A DNA stretch of 64,000 nucleotides, from contig JABSOW010000002.1 in assembly GCA_013215465.1 (NCBI GenBank), positions 1-64,000 on the forward strand. The letters run 5' to 3'. Each line of letters starts with the position of its first letter. Position 1 is the stretch's first letter. Positions 1 through 8,821 of the stretch are shown here, piece by piece. The translations under genes and the position numbers were made by a program. The notes under the pieces were generated by a model that was not told the DNA's origin, ran no database searches, and worked only from the letters and a program-made list of their open reading frames with translations. The stretch comes from Colwellia sp. GTDB taxonomy: Bacteria; Pseudomonadota; Gammaproteobacteria; Enterobacterales; Alteromonadaceae.

Positions 1-200
1 CCTGTGATATATGGATTTGCTGGTATATGGCAGTTAGTGATGATTTTTATCCCCAAAACAGAGTCAATGCCACTAATAGCAGAAAAAATCGTTTTAGTTA
101 GCCATATCAGTATTGCCTTAATCGCTTATTGTATTTTAATCATTGCCACTTTATATGCCTTTCAAGTCGCCTATATTAACTTAAAATTAAAAAATAAAAA
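1..200 (+). pseudogene. 5'-truncated-in-window ypjD/CcsA-like cytochrome c assembly fragment
   Basis: The reading frame is open from the window edge, so the true start lies upstream. About 65 residues are very hydrophobic, with two membrane segments and a loop containing PKTESMPL. They resemble the middle of the YpjD/CcsA family of inner-membrane cytochrome c assembly proteins (segment SHISIALIAYCILIIATLY). After the basic stretch KLKLKNKN the sequence changes abruptly to an IS4-type transposase in the same frame. The C-terminal half of the ypjD-like protein does not reappear downstream, so the gene is broken here. The family call rests on recognition of the membrane segments. The exact junction (about base 195-210) is approximate. 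Confidence 0.6.
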
Positions 201-726
201 CAGCACACTAGATTTAACCGTCCGCTGGCCGGGATATGACTTTGATTTTCGTGTGATCGCCTTTTGGTATAAAAAGAAAAAGCGTATTGGCTATTTGGTT
301 ACGAATCTACCCAGAGAAACAGTACCAGCCTCAGATGTTGTTGAATTATATCGCCTTAGATGGCAGATAGAATTGCTTTTTAAAGAGTTGAAATCGTATT
401 GCAATCTAAAGAAATTCAGTACAGAGAATAAACATATTGTCACCACACTTATTTATGCGAGTTTTATTACGGTTTTGCTAAAGCGATTGATGGCTTACAG
501 TACAGAATCGTTGAAATCATGTTGGATATCGACACAAAAAACGGCAAGAACAGCACCACATTGGTTATCGTTAATGATGTCAAAAATTAGCGAAGGCGCT
601 GCTATTAAAGAAGTACTGAGTGAATGCATTGATATGATCGCTAAGCTATGTCAACGAGCCCATCCTAAGCGAGATTTAAAGGATGGACTCTATCAATTTG
701 GGGTGATTTCACTGGTGGATATTTGA
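200..726 (+). mobile_element. 3' fragment of an IS4-family transposase gene
   Basis: About 175 residues match the C-terminal part of an IS4-family DDE transposase. The clearest evidence is YRLRWQIELLFKELK, which fits the Y-(2)-R-(3)-E-(6)-K signature carrying the catalytic glutamate. It is preceded by RIGYLVTNLPRE, typical of this family. The two catalytic aspartates and the first half of the enzyme (normally about 400-450 residues) are absent, so this copy cannot code for an active transposase. It is fused in frame to the membrane-protein fragment upstream. I could not identify terminal inverted repeats or a target duplication downstream of the stop. Confidence 0.85.
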
Positions 727-815
727 GTGCTGTTCAAAAAACAGGCTTATGTACCTACATATGAAACGGCTTTAACCGCGCTAATACTTTGCAACATAAC
801 TAAAAGGAACATTCC

Positions 816-917
816 ATGTTAACTTCCGCCTCTTTATTTACCTTAATGATGGTACCTGTTTTTTCAATGCTTATTTTATCTTTACTGGTTAGCTTCTTTG
901 AAAAAAAACCGGCTTAA
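816..917 (+). CDS. 33-aa single-span membrane peptide
   Basis: A short ORF has an ATG preceded by an AAAAGGA ribosome binding site about nine bases upstream. The product is MLTSASLFTLMMVPVFS followed by a hydrophobic stretch and a basic tail ending FFEKKPA, so it is one membrane span with a positively charged C-terminus. It stands alone between the IS fragment and a long intergenic region. No family is recognised. The good ribosome site and clean membrane topology make it more likely than a chance ORF, but conservation would have to confirm it. Confidence 0.5.
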   Translation: MLTSASLFTLMMVPVFSMLILSLLVSFFEKKPA

Positions 918-1404
918 ACTAAGTGTTTTTATTTGTTAAATCAACCAAGTTAGCAGTGTCCAAGTGACTGATACTCCAAGTTACTGATCACCCTAGTCAA
1001 TAGAAGCGATTAATCGCTATGTTTCAATCGTACTTTGTTTGCAACCATACCCGTATATTCTTTGAGTAGCTAAATTTTATTTATCCCTCGCCATATTTTT
1101 GGTAACTCTATAGCTCGCCCAATCTTGTTCCTAACTAAGCTCTAACCCTAACTTAACTCAATTTTAAAAACAATTTGAATGTAGTGCTGTTTACGCCATA
1201 TCCGCTAAACGGAGCATTAAATAGTAGAGGTTTTAATATTATATGTACTGTTATCTTACTGTCGCTTTAGTGTGGTCAATTTGACGATTGTTGTGGTTTA
1301 TTTAACTATTTTGTCGTGTGACATATTATGTCTCGATGGCTATCAACCATCATGATTTTTTACTTTATCCTTTAAAATCATAGTAATAAGAAATATATAA
1401 TAGT
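918..1404. other. Long intergenic region upstream of the psp operon
   Basis: No supported gene lies in this stretch. It holds a perfect 14-bp palindrome, AGCGATTAATCGCT, at 1005-1018. The downstream part would be expected to hold activator (PspF) and IHF sites for the sigma-54-like promoter that follows, but I could not define them. No pspF gene is visible in the window. Confidence 0.5.
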
Positions 1405-1420
1405 TGGCATAGCACTTGTA
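1405..1420 (+). promoter_or_regulatory. Sigma-54 (-24/-12) promoter candidate of the psp operon
   Basis: TGGCATAGCACTTGTA matches the sigma-54 consensus TGGCAYRNNNNTTGCW at every position except the C of the -12 GC. The spacing is correct. It lies about 90 bases upstream of the first gene of the pspA operon. In enterobacteria, psp operons are transcribed by sigma-54 RNA polymerase with PspF, so the position fits the known biology. Confidence 0.7.
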
Positions 1421-1507
1421 ATAGTTAACTCACCAACGATAACAACTAAAACGTTGTTAGTGACTTTAACGAATTTATTAAACAAGTAAACAAGAAGGAA
1501 TTTTTAA

Positions 1508-1846
1508 ATGACTACTTTAAACGGTAAAAATATCAGTGTTGCTTTATTACTTACCCTAAGTGTTTTATTTAGCCTTAATAGCCATGCAGCTGAATCCACG
1601 AGCATTGAACATTCAATAAGTGAGTTAGTAATAGCACAAGGAAAGCAGGTGATGAGCGAGTTAAGTGAGCAACTGCAACAATCAATTACCGCGGAATTAA
1701 ATAGCTTTACTATCAATTTTTCTTTTGATGAATCAATTGCCGGCTCTTTAGCTTGGCTACACGGTGAACAAAAAGCACCAATCAAGATCGAAAGTGACAA
1801 TGGCTTAATAGAAACTAAGCAAGTAAGTAAAAACAAATCATTGTAA
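1508..1846 (+). CDS. Secreted/periplasmic hypothetical protein, first gene of psp operon
   Basis: The 112-aa product starts with a clear signal peptide (basic NGKN, hydrophobic VALLLTLSVLFSL, then NSHAA cleavage region). The mature part is helical and acidic, with a stretch EQLQQSITAELNSFTINFSF and no recognised domain. The ATG has a strong AAGGA ribosome site. It is 33 bases upstream of pspA and lies between pspA and the sigma-54-like promoter, so it should be co-induced by envelope stress. Function unknown. A periplasmic partner of the Psp response is only an inference from position. Confidence 0.8.
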   Translation: MTTLNGKNISVALLLTLSVLFSLNSHAAESTSIEHSISELVIAQGKQVMSELSEQLQQSITAELNSFTINFSFDESIAGSLAWLHGEQKAPIKIESDNGLIETKQVSKNKSL

Positions 1847-1879
1847 TAGCAGTTTTAATAATAAAGTAGGAGAGAAGTT

Positions 1880-2554
1880 ATGGGATTATTCACGCGCTTT
1901 ACAGATATTGTTAATGCCAATTTAAATAGCATGCTTGATAAAGCAGAGCAACCAGAGAAAATGATCCGTTTGATCATTCAAGAAATGGAAGAAACGTTAG
2001 TCGAGGTAAGGGCAGTTGCGGCAAAAAATATCGCAGAGCAAAAATCATATTATCGTCGAACTAAATCTGCGCAAGACAGTATGGCGCATTGGCATGGTAA
2101 AGCTGAGTTAGCATTAACTAAAAATAGGGAAGATCTTGCTAAGTCAGCGCTCGCTCAAAAGCATAAGTATCAAAATGAATGGCAGTTACTCAAACAAGAA
2201 GCTGAGCAGTTAACTGAATTTTTAGCGCAAGTGCAAGATGATGCCTCACGTATTCAGGATAAGTTATCGGAAGCTAAGCGTCGTCAAGCTGCACTTATCC
2301 TTCGCCAAGAGTCTGCTCAAGTACGGTTAAAGGTGCGTGAACAAGCGGCTATTTACAACATCGAAGCAGCAATGAGTAAATTTGAACGCTATCAGCAGAA
2401 AATAGACCGAGTTGAAGCACAGGTTGAAGCTTATGATTTAATGAACAACACCGCACAAAATAAAAGTTTAACGGCGCAGTTTTCTGAATTAGAAAAAGAT
2501 GACACGGTAGAGCAAGCGTTAGCTGAAATGAAGAAAAAGCTAAAAGCGGCCTAG
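1880..2554 (+). CDS. pspA: Phage shock protein A (PspA/IM30 family)
   Basis: The 224-aa protein begins MGLFTRFTDIVNANLNSMLDKAEQPEKM, the hallmark N-terminus of PspA, including the amphipathic membrane-binding helix. The rest is an almost continuous coiled coil (KRRQAALILRQESAQVRLKVREQAA). Length matches the family (about 220-225 aa). PspA binds damaged inner membrane and, in enterobacteria, also inhibits PspF. It is followed by pspC and a further membrane protein. A separate pspB is missing, which is unusual relative to Escherichia coli pspABC. Confidence 0.96.
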   Translation: MGLFTRFTDIVNANLNSMLDKAEQPEKMIRLIIQEMEETLVEVRAVAAKNIAEQKSYYRRTKSAQDSMAHWHGKAELALTKNREDLAKSALAQKHKYQNEWQLLKQEAEQLTEFLAQVQDDASRIQDKLSEAKRRQAALILRQESAQVRLKVREQAAIYNIEAAMSKFERYQQKIDRVEAQVEAYDLMNNTAQNKSLTAQFSELEKDDTVEQALAEMKKKLKAA

Positions 2555-2698
2555 CTACCTTAAGTGAGCTACTTTAAATGAACTAGCTTAAGTCAATGAT
2601 CTTAATTGAATTATTAAATATTGATTATTCAACAGTGTTTGGCAGGCTTTAATTGTCTGCTAAGCATCATAATAGTGAAGAAAGTAAGGAATAAAATA

Positions 2699-2929
2699 AT
2701 GTTATATGAAGAAGAGTATTCATCGAGTCAAACGGTTAATAGCAGCTTGTCTAAAGATGGTTTGCATAAAAAGTTATCAGGGGTTTGTGCCGGAATTGCT
2801 AAGTATTATGATTATCCACGCCTTGGCGTTAGAGTTGTCGCTGTTGTGGCATTAATTATGTTACCCGTAGCAACGGGTGTGGCTTATGTTGTTGCTAGTG
2901 TGTTACTGCCAGAAAATAAATATCAATAA
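2699..2929 (+). CDS. pspC: PspC-domain envelope stress protein
   Basis: The product has about 76 residues from an ATG preceded by GTAAGGA. An upstream TTG-initiated extension is less likely because it lacks a ribosome site. The PspC domain is evident: KKLSGVCAGIAKYYDYPRLGVRVVAVVALIML, with the GVCAGIA turn followed by one membrane span. In E. coli PspC senses membrane stress and draws PspA to the membrane. Here the protein is short (E. coli PspC is about 119 aa) and lacks the C-terminal leucine-zipper region. Confidence 0.9.
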   Translation: MLYEEEYSSSQTVNSSLSKDGLHKKLSGVCAGIAKYYDYPRLGVRVVAVVALIMLPVATGVAYVVASVLLPENKYQ

Positions 2930-2971
2930 TGCCTCAAATTCAACAAATTCTAATTATTAAGAGAGGATAAA

Positions 2972-3325
2972 ATGACTTTTTTCAAATCATTACTATTAGC
3001 CATTTTTGCCACGTTATTTTTAACCTATGTGTTAGGTATTAGCTTTTTAGAGCTACTTGATATTAAGGTCTATATGGATGGTGAATTAATTGAGCCTTTA
3101 AAAGCGATAGGAGTATCAGCAGTGGCTACCGTTATTTTAGTATTAATCGCCTTGGCTATAGTCTTAAGTGTATTTGGCTCGTTTATTTTTATTAGTTTAC
3201 TTATTTTAGGCTCGGTTGCTATGGTGGCAATAGGTGTTTTTTGGCCAGTACTATTAATTGCTGTGGTGATTTGGTTGGTAACTCGCAATAAAGCTGATAG
3301 CAAAGAAAAAGCGCAATATAGTTAG
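2972..3325 (+). CDS. Small membrane protein at the end of the psp operon
   Basis: The 117-aa product has two or three hydrophobic spans (residues about 5-25, 45-70 and 75-105), separated by a short acidic loop (DIKVYMDGELIEP), and ends in a charged tail RNKADSKEKAQ. The ATG has a strong AGAGAGGA ribosome site. It is 42 bases after pspC and on the same strand, so it probably belongs to the psp operon. It is not PspB or PspD by sequence. No function can be assigned beyond an integral membrane location. Confidence 0.8.
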   Translation: MTFFKSLLLAIFATLFLTYVLGISFLELLDIKVYMDGELIEPLKAIGVSAVATVILVLIALAIVLSVFGSFIFISLLILGSVAMVAIGVFWPVLLIAVVIWLVTRNKADSKEKAQYS

Positions 3326-3443
3326 TAGTAATGGTAGGGGAGGCGTGAGGCTTTAAACTTGAAAAGTAAGTAAAAAGCCTTCATTGACATTTGAAAGTGG
3401 TATTTGGCCGCTTCAGTTGTGTTAGCTGTATTAGTTATATTAG

Positions 3444-4184
3444 TTATCTTTTAAAAAACATCGACATAATTTCTTTGCAAGCATCAGTTTTAACTAAGCG
3501 AGAAAACTCATCACCTTCATTTTCTATTACTTGAGCTAATGATGATTTCGTCGCTTGACGAATAAGCTTTCTACTAGTCATTACTGCATCGCTAGGTAAA
3601 GAAGCAATAGCAAGAGCCGTTTTTTCAGCGATGCTTAATAGCTCATTAGGTTGGCAAACTTGATTGACAATACCATACTCTTTGGCTTGTTCAGCATTAA
3701 AAACATTGCCTAATACTAGTAATTCAAAGGCACGGTTTTGACCAATAAGCCTTGTTAATAATAAGGTTGAGCCAGCTTCAGGACACAAGCCTAGTTGAGT
3801 GAAAGGTAATTTAAATTTTGTATTGTTAGCGGCAATTACCATGTCGCAGTGTAATAATAGCGTGGTGCCAATGCCTATGGTGGCGCCAGCAACAGCGGCA
3901 ACAATCGGCTTATTAAATGCGTTTAATATTCTGATAAAATCAAGTGCGGCAAGCGAGTCATCTTGTGAGCACTCAATAAAGTCTTGCAAGTCATTACCAG
4001 CGCAAAAACAGTTTTTATCACCGTGAATTAACACGCAATGTATATTGTCATTGTTTTTGGCATAGTTTAAATGCAGACCAAGTTCTTTATACATAATATT
4101 ATTTAAGGCATTCTTTTTATCAAGACGATTTAAAATAATAGTAAAAACACCCTGATTTTCTTTCGTTATAATTAAGTCAGTCAT
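3444..4184 (-). CDS. Enoyl-CoA hydratase/isomerase (crotonase) family protein
   Basis: The 246-aa length is typical for single-domain crotonases. Oxyanion-hole segments are seen at CFCAGNDLQDF and AVAGATIGIGTTLLLHCD. The active-site helix LPFTQLGLCPEAGSTLLL carries the glutamate region seen in hydratases and isomerases of the PaaG/ECI type. It acts on acyl-CoA thioesters in the cytoplasm, but the exact substrate cannot be read from sequence. It is convergent with the psp operon and divergent from the copper chaperone gene, so it is a single-gene unit. It is separate from the fadBA operon 30 kb away. Confidence 0.88.
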   Translation of the reverse strand: MTDLIITKENQGVFTIILNRLDKKNALNNIMYKELGLHLNYAKNNDNIHCVLIHGDKNCFCAGNDLQDFIECSQDDSLAALDFIRILNAFNKPIVAAVAGATIGIGTTLLLHCDMVIAANNTKFKLPFTQLGLCPEAGSTLLLTRLIGQNRAFELLVLGNVFNAEQAKEYGIVNQVCQPNELLSIAEKTALAIASLPSDAVMTSRKLIRQATKSSLAQVIENEGDEFSRLVKTDACKEIMSMFFKR

Positions 4185-4251
4185 TTTGTTACTTTATGAA
4201 GAGTGATAAAGTTAAACTTTAAGGGTTCTTAAAATGGAAGTATAGCCACAG

Positions 4252-4779
4252 ATGAAAAATAGCCATTTATATTTATTATTACTATTTTGTACTTATTCTT
4301 TTTTCGGGGTTGCTAATGAGTTATCTACTGAAAAAATAGGACAAGGACAAAAGCCATTAATTTCAGTAGAACGTGCTTATATACGCAGTTCAATACCGGG
4401 AACTACGATTACTTCCTCGTATATGATAATAGAAAATAAAGGTGAAAAAACAGTGACTTTACTGGGCGCTAGCAGTAAAATTTCACCGCGCATCGAAATC
4501 CATCAACATAGTCTGTCTGATGGTATGATGCGTATGCGTCAGTTAGACTCTATTGATATCAACGCTAAGCAACGCATTGTTTTGCAACCATCAGGTTTAC
4601 ATTTAATGTTCTTTGATATTAAAAACCCCCTACAAGCGCAGCAAAAAGTCGAGCTAACCTTAATTTTTTCAAATAAGTCACCGGTAACAATACAAGTACC
4701 TGTTTATAGCCCTTTGCAGGAACACAAATTGCAGAAAATTGAGGCTCACTTAGCCGTACAACATTCGCATCATCATTAG
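4252..4779 (+). CDS. PCu(A)C-type periplasmic copper chaperone
   Basis: The 175-aa protein has a signal peptide (LYLLLLFCTYSFFGVANE) and a PCu(A)C (DUF461) domain. The copper-binding pattern is visible: a histidine in EIHQH, methionines in DGMMRMRQL about ten residues on, and HLMFF about twenty residues later, resembling H-M-x10-M-x21-H-x-M. The tail is histidine-rich (QHSHHH), offering extra metal sites. Members deliver Cu(I) in the periplasm, often to cytochrome oxidase. It is the first of three closely spaced genes with a DUF2333 protein and an outer-membrane protein. Confidence 0.9.
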   Translation: MKNSHLYLLLLFCTYSFFGVANELSTEKIGQGQKPLISVERAYIRSSIPGTTITSSYMIIENKGEKTVTLLGASSKISPRIEIHQHSLSDGMMRMRQLDSIDINAKQRIVLQPSGLHLMFFDIKNPLQAQQKVELTLIFSNKSPVTIQVPVYSPLQEHKLQKIEAHLAVQHSHHH

Positions 4780-4799
4780 GGCGTTACTAGGAGTAAAAA

Positions 4800-5801
4800 A
4801 TGAAAATGAATTTCTCAGCGAAAACCATTGGCTTTGCAGTTACTGGTGTTTTTATGCTTTTTTATGTTGTTAGTGTTTATTGGAGTTTAGATGTAGACCC
4901 CATTGATGTTGAACACGAAGTAACTACTGCGGCAACAGCTGATAATGTAGCACCCGTTGTTGGGTATACCACTACTACTATATTAATTAAAGTAGCGGAA
5001 AGTATTTTGGATAAGCCCGGTGGCTATTTATCTAACGATGCTTTACCACCAGGTATATTCTTAGATAACATGCCTGCGTGGGAGTTTGGTGTACTAGAAA
5101 TGGTACGTGATATGGCATTAGTTATCCGTAAAGATTTTAGTCGCTCGCAATCACAATCATTAGAAAATATCCATATAAAAAAGGCACAGCCTAAGTTTAA
5201 TATTGATAATAGAAGTTGGGCGATGCCAAGCGCTGAATCTGAATATAGAAAAGCCATTGATAGTTTGTACAGCTACAGAAATGCGTTAGTCGGTATTAGT
5301 AAAGCTAAAAATGATCACGCCCAGTTTTACGCTCGAGCTGATAACTTAACGGCGTATTTTGATGAAGTACAAAAACGTTTAGGCAGTTATTCACAACGTT
5401 TAAGCGCTAGTGTTGGTAAAGACAAAATAAATACTGATTTAGCCGGTGATAACATGGCGAAGCAATCATCTTCCCAAGCCTCTCATTCACAACTAAGAAC
5501 TAATTGGTGGCAGCTTGATGATGTTTTTTATGAATCTCGTGGCGCCGCATGGGCCTTATTACATTTCTTAAAAGCAATAGAAATTGACTTTGATAGTGTC
5601 TTAGAAAACAAAAATGCTAAGATCAGCTTACAGCAAATAATACGTGAATTAGAAGCTAGTCAACAAACCTTATGGAGCCCTATAGTGCTAAATGGCGATG
5701 GTTTTGGTCTGTTAGCTAACCACTCTTTAGTGATGGCTAATTACATTTCTCGGGCAAATGCCGCATTAATTGATTTAAATGAACTACTAAGAAAGGGATA
5801 G
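4800..5801 (+). CDS. DUF2333 family protein
   Basis: The 333-aa product has one N-terminal membrane anchor (residues about 10-30) and a periplasmic helical body. The DUF2333 signature LDNMPAWEFGVLEMVRDMALVIRKDFSRSQSQS is present in pieces around residues 95-125. Length fits the family. Function is not established. It is 20 bases downstream of the PCu(A)C gene and 5 bases upstream of the outer-membrane protein gene, so the three are probably one operon. A conserved SRSQSQS motif just after a hydrophobic segment is the most recognisable feature. Confidence 0.88.
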   Translation: MKMNFSAKTIGFAVTGVFMLFYVVSVYWSLDVDPIDVEHEVTTAATADNVAPVVGYTTTTILIKVAESILDKPGGYLSNDALPPGIFLDNMPAWEFGVLEMVRDMALVIRKDFSRSQSQSLENIHIKKAQPKFNIDNRSWAMPSAESEYRKAIDSLYSYRNALVGISKAKNDHAQFYARADNLTAYFDEVQKRLGSYSQRLSASVGKDKINTDLAGDNMAKQSSSQASHSQLRTNWWQLDDVFYESRGAAWALLHFLKAIEIDFDSVLENKNAKISLQQIIRELEASQQTLWSPIVLNGDGFGLLANHSLVMANYISRANAALIDLNELLRKG

Positions 5802-5806
5802 TTGTA

Positions 5807-6562
5807 ATGAAAAAAACAATAATAGCAGTTAGCTTAGCAGCATTACTTTGTACTAGCGCACAAGCCGATACTTTACTTGGGCTTTATATTGGTGGCCACA
5901 TGTGGGCCAACCAAGCAGAAGGCTCTTTTGGTGAAGGATCTGATAATCAAGCAGCATTTGATTTTAATGACGAAAATCAAGGTGGTTTTTTTGTCGCTAT
6001 TGAACATCCAATTCCGTTAATTCCTAATATTAAAATAGCTTCAACAACATTAGATACTGTCGGTGGTGCAACTATTTCGGGCAGTTTTACTTTCGAAGGA
6101 GAAACGTATAGTGCAAATTCGGCATTAGACACTACTTTCGATGCTAGTTATGTTGATTATACTTTTTATTATGAGTTGTTTGATAGTGACTTGTTAACTT
6201 TTGATTTTGGTATTACAGCGCGTGATCTTGAAAGTCAAATTACGGTAGTTGAGCAAGCCACAACACAAAGTAGTAATTTATCGGTTTCAGGCATTATCCC
6301 TTTACTCTATGTAAATACCATTATTGGTTTGCCTTTTACTGGCTTTAATATTTTTGCTGAAGCAAATTTTTTATCCTACGATGACAATACTGTTTATGAT
6401 TATCAAATCGGTGTTAGTTATGAATTGCTCGATAACTTAGCGATCGATTTAGATTTAACCTTAGGCTATCGTGCTGTTAAATTAGAACTAAATGATATTG
6501 ATGATTTATATTCGGATTTAACTTTTGATGGTGTATTTGCTGGTGCAATTATTCATTTTTAA
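5807..6562 (+). CDS. Outer-membrane beta-barrel protein, TIGR04219 family
   Basis: The 251-aa product has a signal peptide ending at SAQA-D. The mature protein starts LLGLYIGGHMWANQAEGSFGE, typical of TIGR04219 proteins. Alternating hydrophobic strands (DYTFYYELF, LLTFDFGITARDL, NTIIGLPFTGF) and a terminal aromatic strand ending AGAIIHF fit a small outer-membrane barrel. It is the last gene of the copper chaperone/DUF2333 group and is followed by a strong terminator. The role is unknown. Confidence 0.88.
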   Translation: MKKTIIAVSLAALLCTSAQADTLLGLYIGGHMWANQAEGSFGEGSDNQAAFDFNDENQGGFFVAIEHPIPLIPNIKIASTTLDTVGGATISGSFTFEGETYSANSALDTTFDASYVDYTFYYELFDSDLLTFDFGITARDLESQITVVEQATTQSSNLSVSGIIPLLYVNTIIGLPFTGFNIFAEANFLSYDDNTVYDYQIGVSYELLDNLAIDLDLTLGYRAVKLELNDIDDLYSDLTFDGVFAGAIIHF

Positions 6563-6592
6563 TTGAATTGCACTCATCTTATTATTTGTAGG

Positions 6593-6620
6593 TTGTCACT
6601 TTGGTGTGACAATTTTTTTT
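6593..6620 (+). terminator. Rho-independent terminator after the outer-membrane protein gene
   Basis: A perfect 7-bp stem TTGTCAC/GTGACAA with a 6-base loop is followed by a run of eight T. It lies about 30 bases past the stop codon. Confidence 0.9.
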
Positions 6621-6991
6621 GTTAGGAAAATGACGACTTACAATGTATTCAAATAGCGTTGATATAAAATATTAACGCGTTCAACATATACTTTAGTTTC
6701 AGCAAAAGGCGGGATGCCTGAATATTTCTTTACTGCACCTTGGTTACAGTAAAAAATAAAAAATAAAAACTAAAAGCAGATATATAGAGACGCTTTTTAC
6801 CTTGATAATTGTAAACTCAGAGAAATAGGTGTTATGAGAAACATAGCTGTAAAGCTATTTTTTGTCTAAAAATTTTATTACTACAGCATTCTTATATTAC
6901 CTTTTGATATAAAAAATCGTTATCTATTCTTTTTAGTGTTGTCCATTATTGTTTATCCTGCACTTATAAATCGTTATAGGTGAATATTCTC
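6621..6991 (+). promoter_or_regulatory. Upstream region of cysJIH
   Basis: No gene is supported here. An inverted repeat TTTACTG (6729-6735) and CAGTAAA (6747-6753) with an 11-base spacer could be an operator or a weak hairpin. A CysB site would be expected upstream of cysJ in gammaproteobacteria, but CysB sites have low sequence conservation and I cannot place one. Confidence 0.35.
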
Positions 6992-8821
6992 ATGCCACAA
7001 GAGCAGTTATCTTTACAGCAAAACTTAAACCCCATATCAAGCGCGCTTGATGCGAATCAGCTTGCCTTGCTACAGCAAGCTACATCAAGCTACTCATCAT
7101 TACAACTTGCTTGGGCAAGTGGTTATCTTGCTGCAAAAAGTGAGTCAGGGCAGAACGCTAAGTTATCTCCTGCGCCAGCAGCTGTTGCAGCAAAAATATT
7201 AACTATTTTATATGCTTCACAAACCGGTAATGCTAAAGGTGTTGCTAGCAAACTTGCACAAAGCGCAAAAGCTGCAGGCATTAGTGTTGTGTTGAAAAAC
7301 ACTGCAGACTATAAAGCAAAATCAATAAAAAATGAAACTCATTTATTAATTGTAGCGAGTACCAATGGCGAAGGTGAAGCACCTGATGATGCTATTGAAT
7401 TCCATGAATTTTTATTAGGTAAAAAAGCGCCTAAATTACCTAACTTAAGCTATAGCGTTCTTGCGCTAGGTGATAGCAGTTATGAGTTTTTCTGCCAAAC
7501 AGGTAAAGACTTTGACGAGCGCTTAAAAGCTTTAGGCGCTAAACAAGTAACACCTCGCATAGATTGTGATGTTGATTACGACAGCGACAGTGAAAGCTGG
7601 ACGCTAAACATAGTTGAAAGCTTAAAAGAAGAGCTTACCCAAACAGATGCTCCTTTAGCCGCCGTTGTTGCTTTACCAACTGCAGGTGCCCAAAGCCAAT
7701 ACAATAAACAAAACCCTTATGCTGCAGAGTTCTCTTTAAGCCAAAAAATCACCGGTCGTGATTCAGCTAAAGATGTTCGCCATATTGAAATTGATTTAGG
7801 CAAGTCTGGCTTAACTTACCAAGTAGGCGATGCGTTAGGTGTTTGGTTTGAAAATGACGCTAACTTAGTCGCTGATTTAATAACTATGTTAAAGCTGACT
7901 GGTGAAGAAAAAGTTAAGCTAAAAGTCGATGGTGCAAATCAGGTATTTACACTAACTGATGCTTTAACTACAGAATTGGAAATCACACAAACCGCACCAG
8001 CATTTGTTGAGTTTTGGGCGAAAATTTCTGGAAATAAAGAACTTACTGCGATTGCAGCCGATAAAAATACCGCCAGAGAATACGCTGGAGAACATCAAAT
8101 TATCGATGTGGTAAAAGCGGCTAAAACTGAAATTGATCCACAATTTTTTGTTGAGGCACTACGCAAAATTACGCCACGTTTATACTCTATTGCCTCGAGT
8201 CAAGCTGAAGTCGAAGAAGAAGTTCACTTAACCGTTGGTTTAGTGAGTTTCGATGCAAACGGTGAACCTCGTTCAGGTGGCGCTTCAGGCTTCTTAGCCA
8301 ACCGTTTAGAAGATGGTCAGCAAGTACATGTTTTTGTTGAGCACAATGATAACTTCCGCTTACCTAGTGACAATAACACCCCGGTTATTATGATTGGCCC
8401 TGGTACGGGTGTTGCGCCATTTAGAGCCTTTATGCAACAACGTGAAGCTGATGAAGCTAGCGGTGATAATTGGATGTTTTTTGGTGATCAAACCTTTACT
8501 CAAGATTTTCTATATCAAGTTGAATGGCAGAACTACCTTAAATCTGGCTTGCTAACACGTATGGATGTTGCTTTCTCTCGTGATCAAGCACAAAAAATAT
8601 ACGTACAAGACCGATTAAAAGAAAATGCAAGTGAGGTTTATGCCTGGCTTGAACGTGGTGCCCATCTTTATATTTGTGGTGATGCCAATCGTATGGCAAA
8701 AGATGTTCACCAAACGCTTCTTGATATTATTGCCGAGCAAGGTAATTTAAGCAGCGAACAAGCAGAGCAATATTTAAAAGATTTACGTAGTAATAAACGC
8801 TACCAGAAGGATGTTTACTAA
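6992..8821 (+). CDS. cysJ: Sulfite reductase (NADPH) flavoprotein alpha subunit
   Basis: The product is about 609 aa. The ATG is chosen over a GTG 12 bases upstream because AGGTGA sits 8 bases before it. An N-terminal flavodoxin domain ([12 protein letters not shown] near residue 70) is followed by the FAD-binding (RLYSIASS, then [11 protein letters not shown]) and NADPH-binding modules ([18 protein letters not shown]), and the C-terminus [12 protein letters not shown] is the family hallmark. It passes electrons from NADPH through FAD and FMN to CysI in assimilatory sulfate reduction. The stop overlaps the cysI start as TAATG, indicating translational coupling. Confidence 0.97.
   Translation: MPQEQLSLQQNLNPISSALDANQLALLQQATSSYSSLQLAWASGYLAAKSESGQNAKLSPAPAAVAAKILTILYASQTGNAKGVASKLAQSAKAAGISVVLKNTADYKAKSIKNETHLLIVASTNGEGEAPDDAIEFHEFLLGKKAPKLPNLSYSVLALGDSSYEFFCQTGKDFDERLKALGAKQVTPRIDCDVDYDSDSESWTLNIVESLKEELTQTDAPLAAVVALPTAGAQSQYNKQNPYAAEFSLSQKITGRDSAKDVRHIEIDLGKSGLTYQVGDALGVWFENDANLVADLITMLKLTGEEKVKLKVDGANQVFTLTDALTTELEITQTAPAFVEFWAKISGNKELTAIAADKNTAREYAGEHQIIDVVKAAKTEIDPQFFVEALRKITPRLYSIASSQAEVEEEVHLTVGLVSFDANGEPRSGGASGFLANRLEDGQQVHVFVEHNDNFRLPSDNNTPVIMIGPGTGVAPFRAFMQQREADEASGDNWMFFGDQTFTQDFLYQVEWQNYLKSGLLTRMDVAFSRDQAQKIYVQDRLKENASEVYAWLERGAHLYICGDANRMAKDVHQTLLDIIAEQGNLSSEQAEQYLKDLRSNKRYQKDVY

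Noticed and set aside
1504-1836. A minus-strand ORF opposite the first psp-operon gene
   Set aside because: The plus-strand gene has a clear signal peptide, ribosome site and operon context. The antisense ORF is a shadow.
3348-3380. AGGCTTT/AAAGCCT hairpin between the psp operon and the crotonase gene
   Set aside because: The stem is only 7 bp with a 19-base loop and no T run, so I do not call it a terminator.
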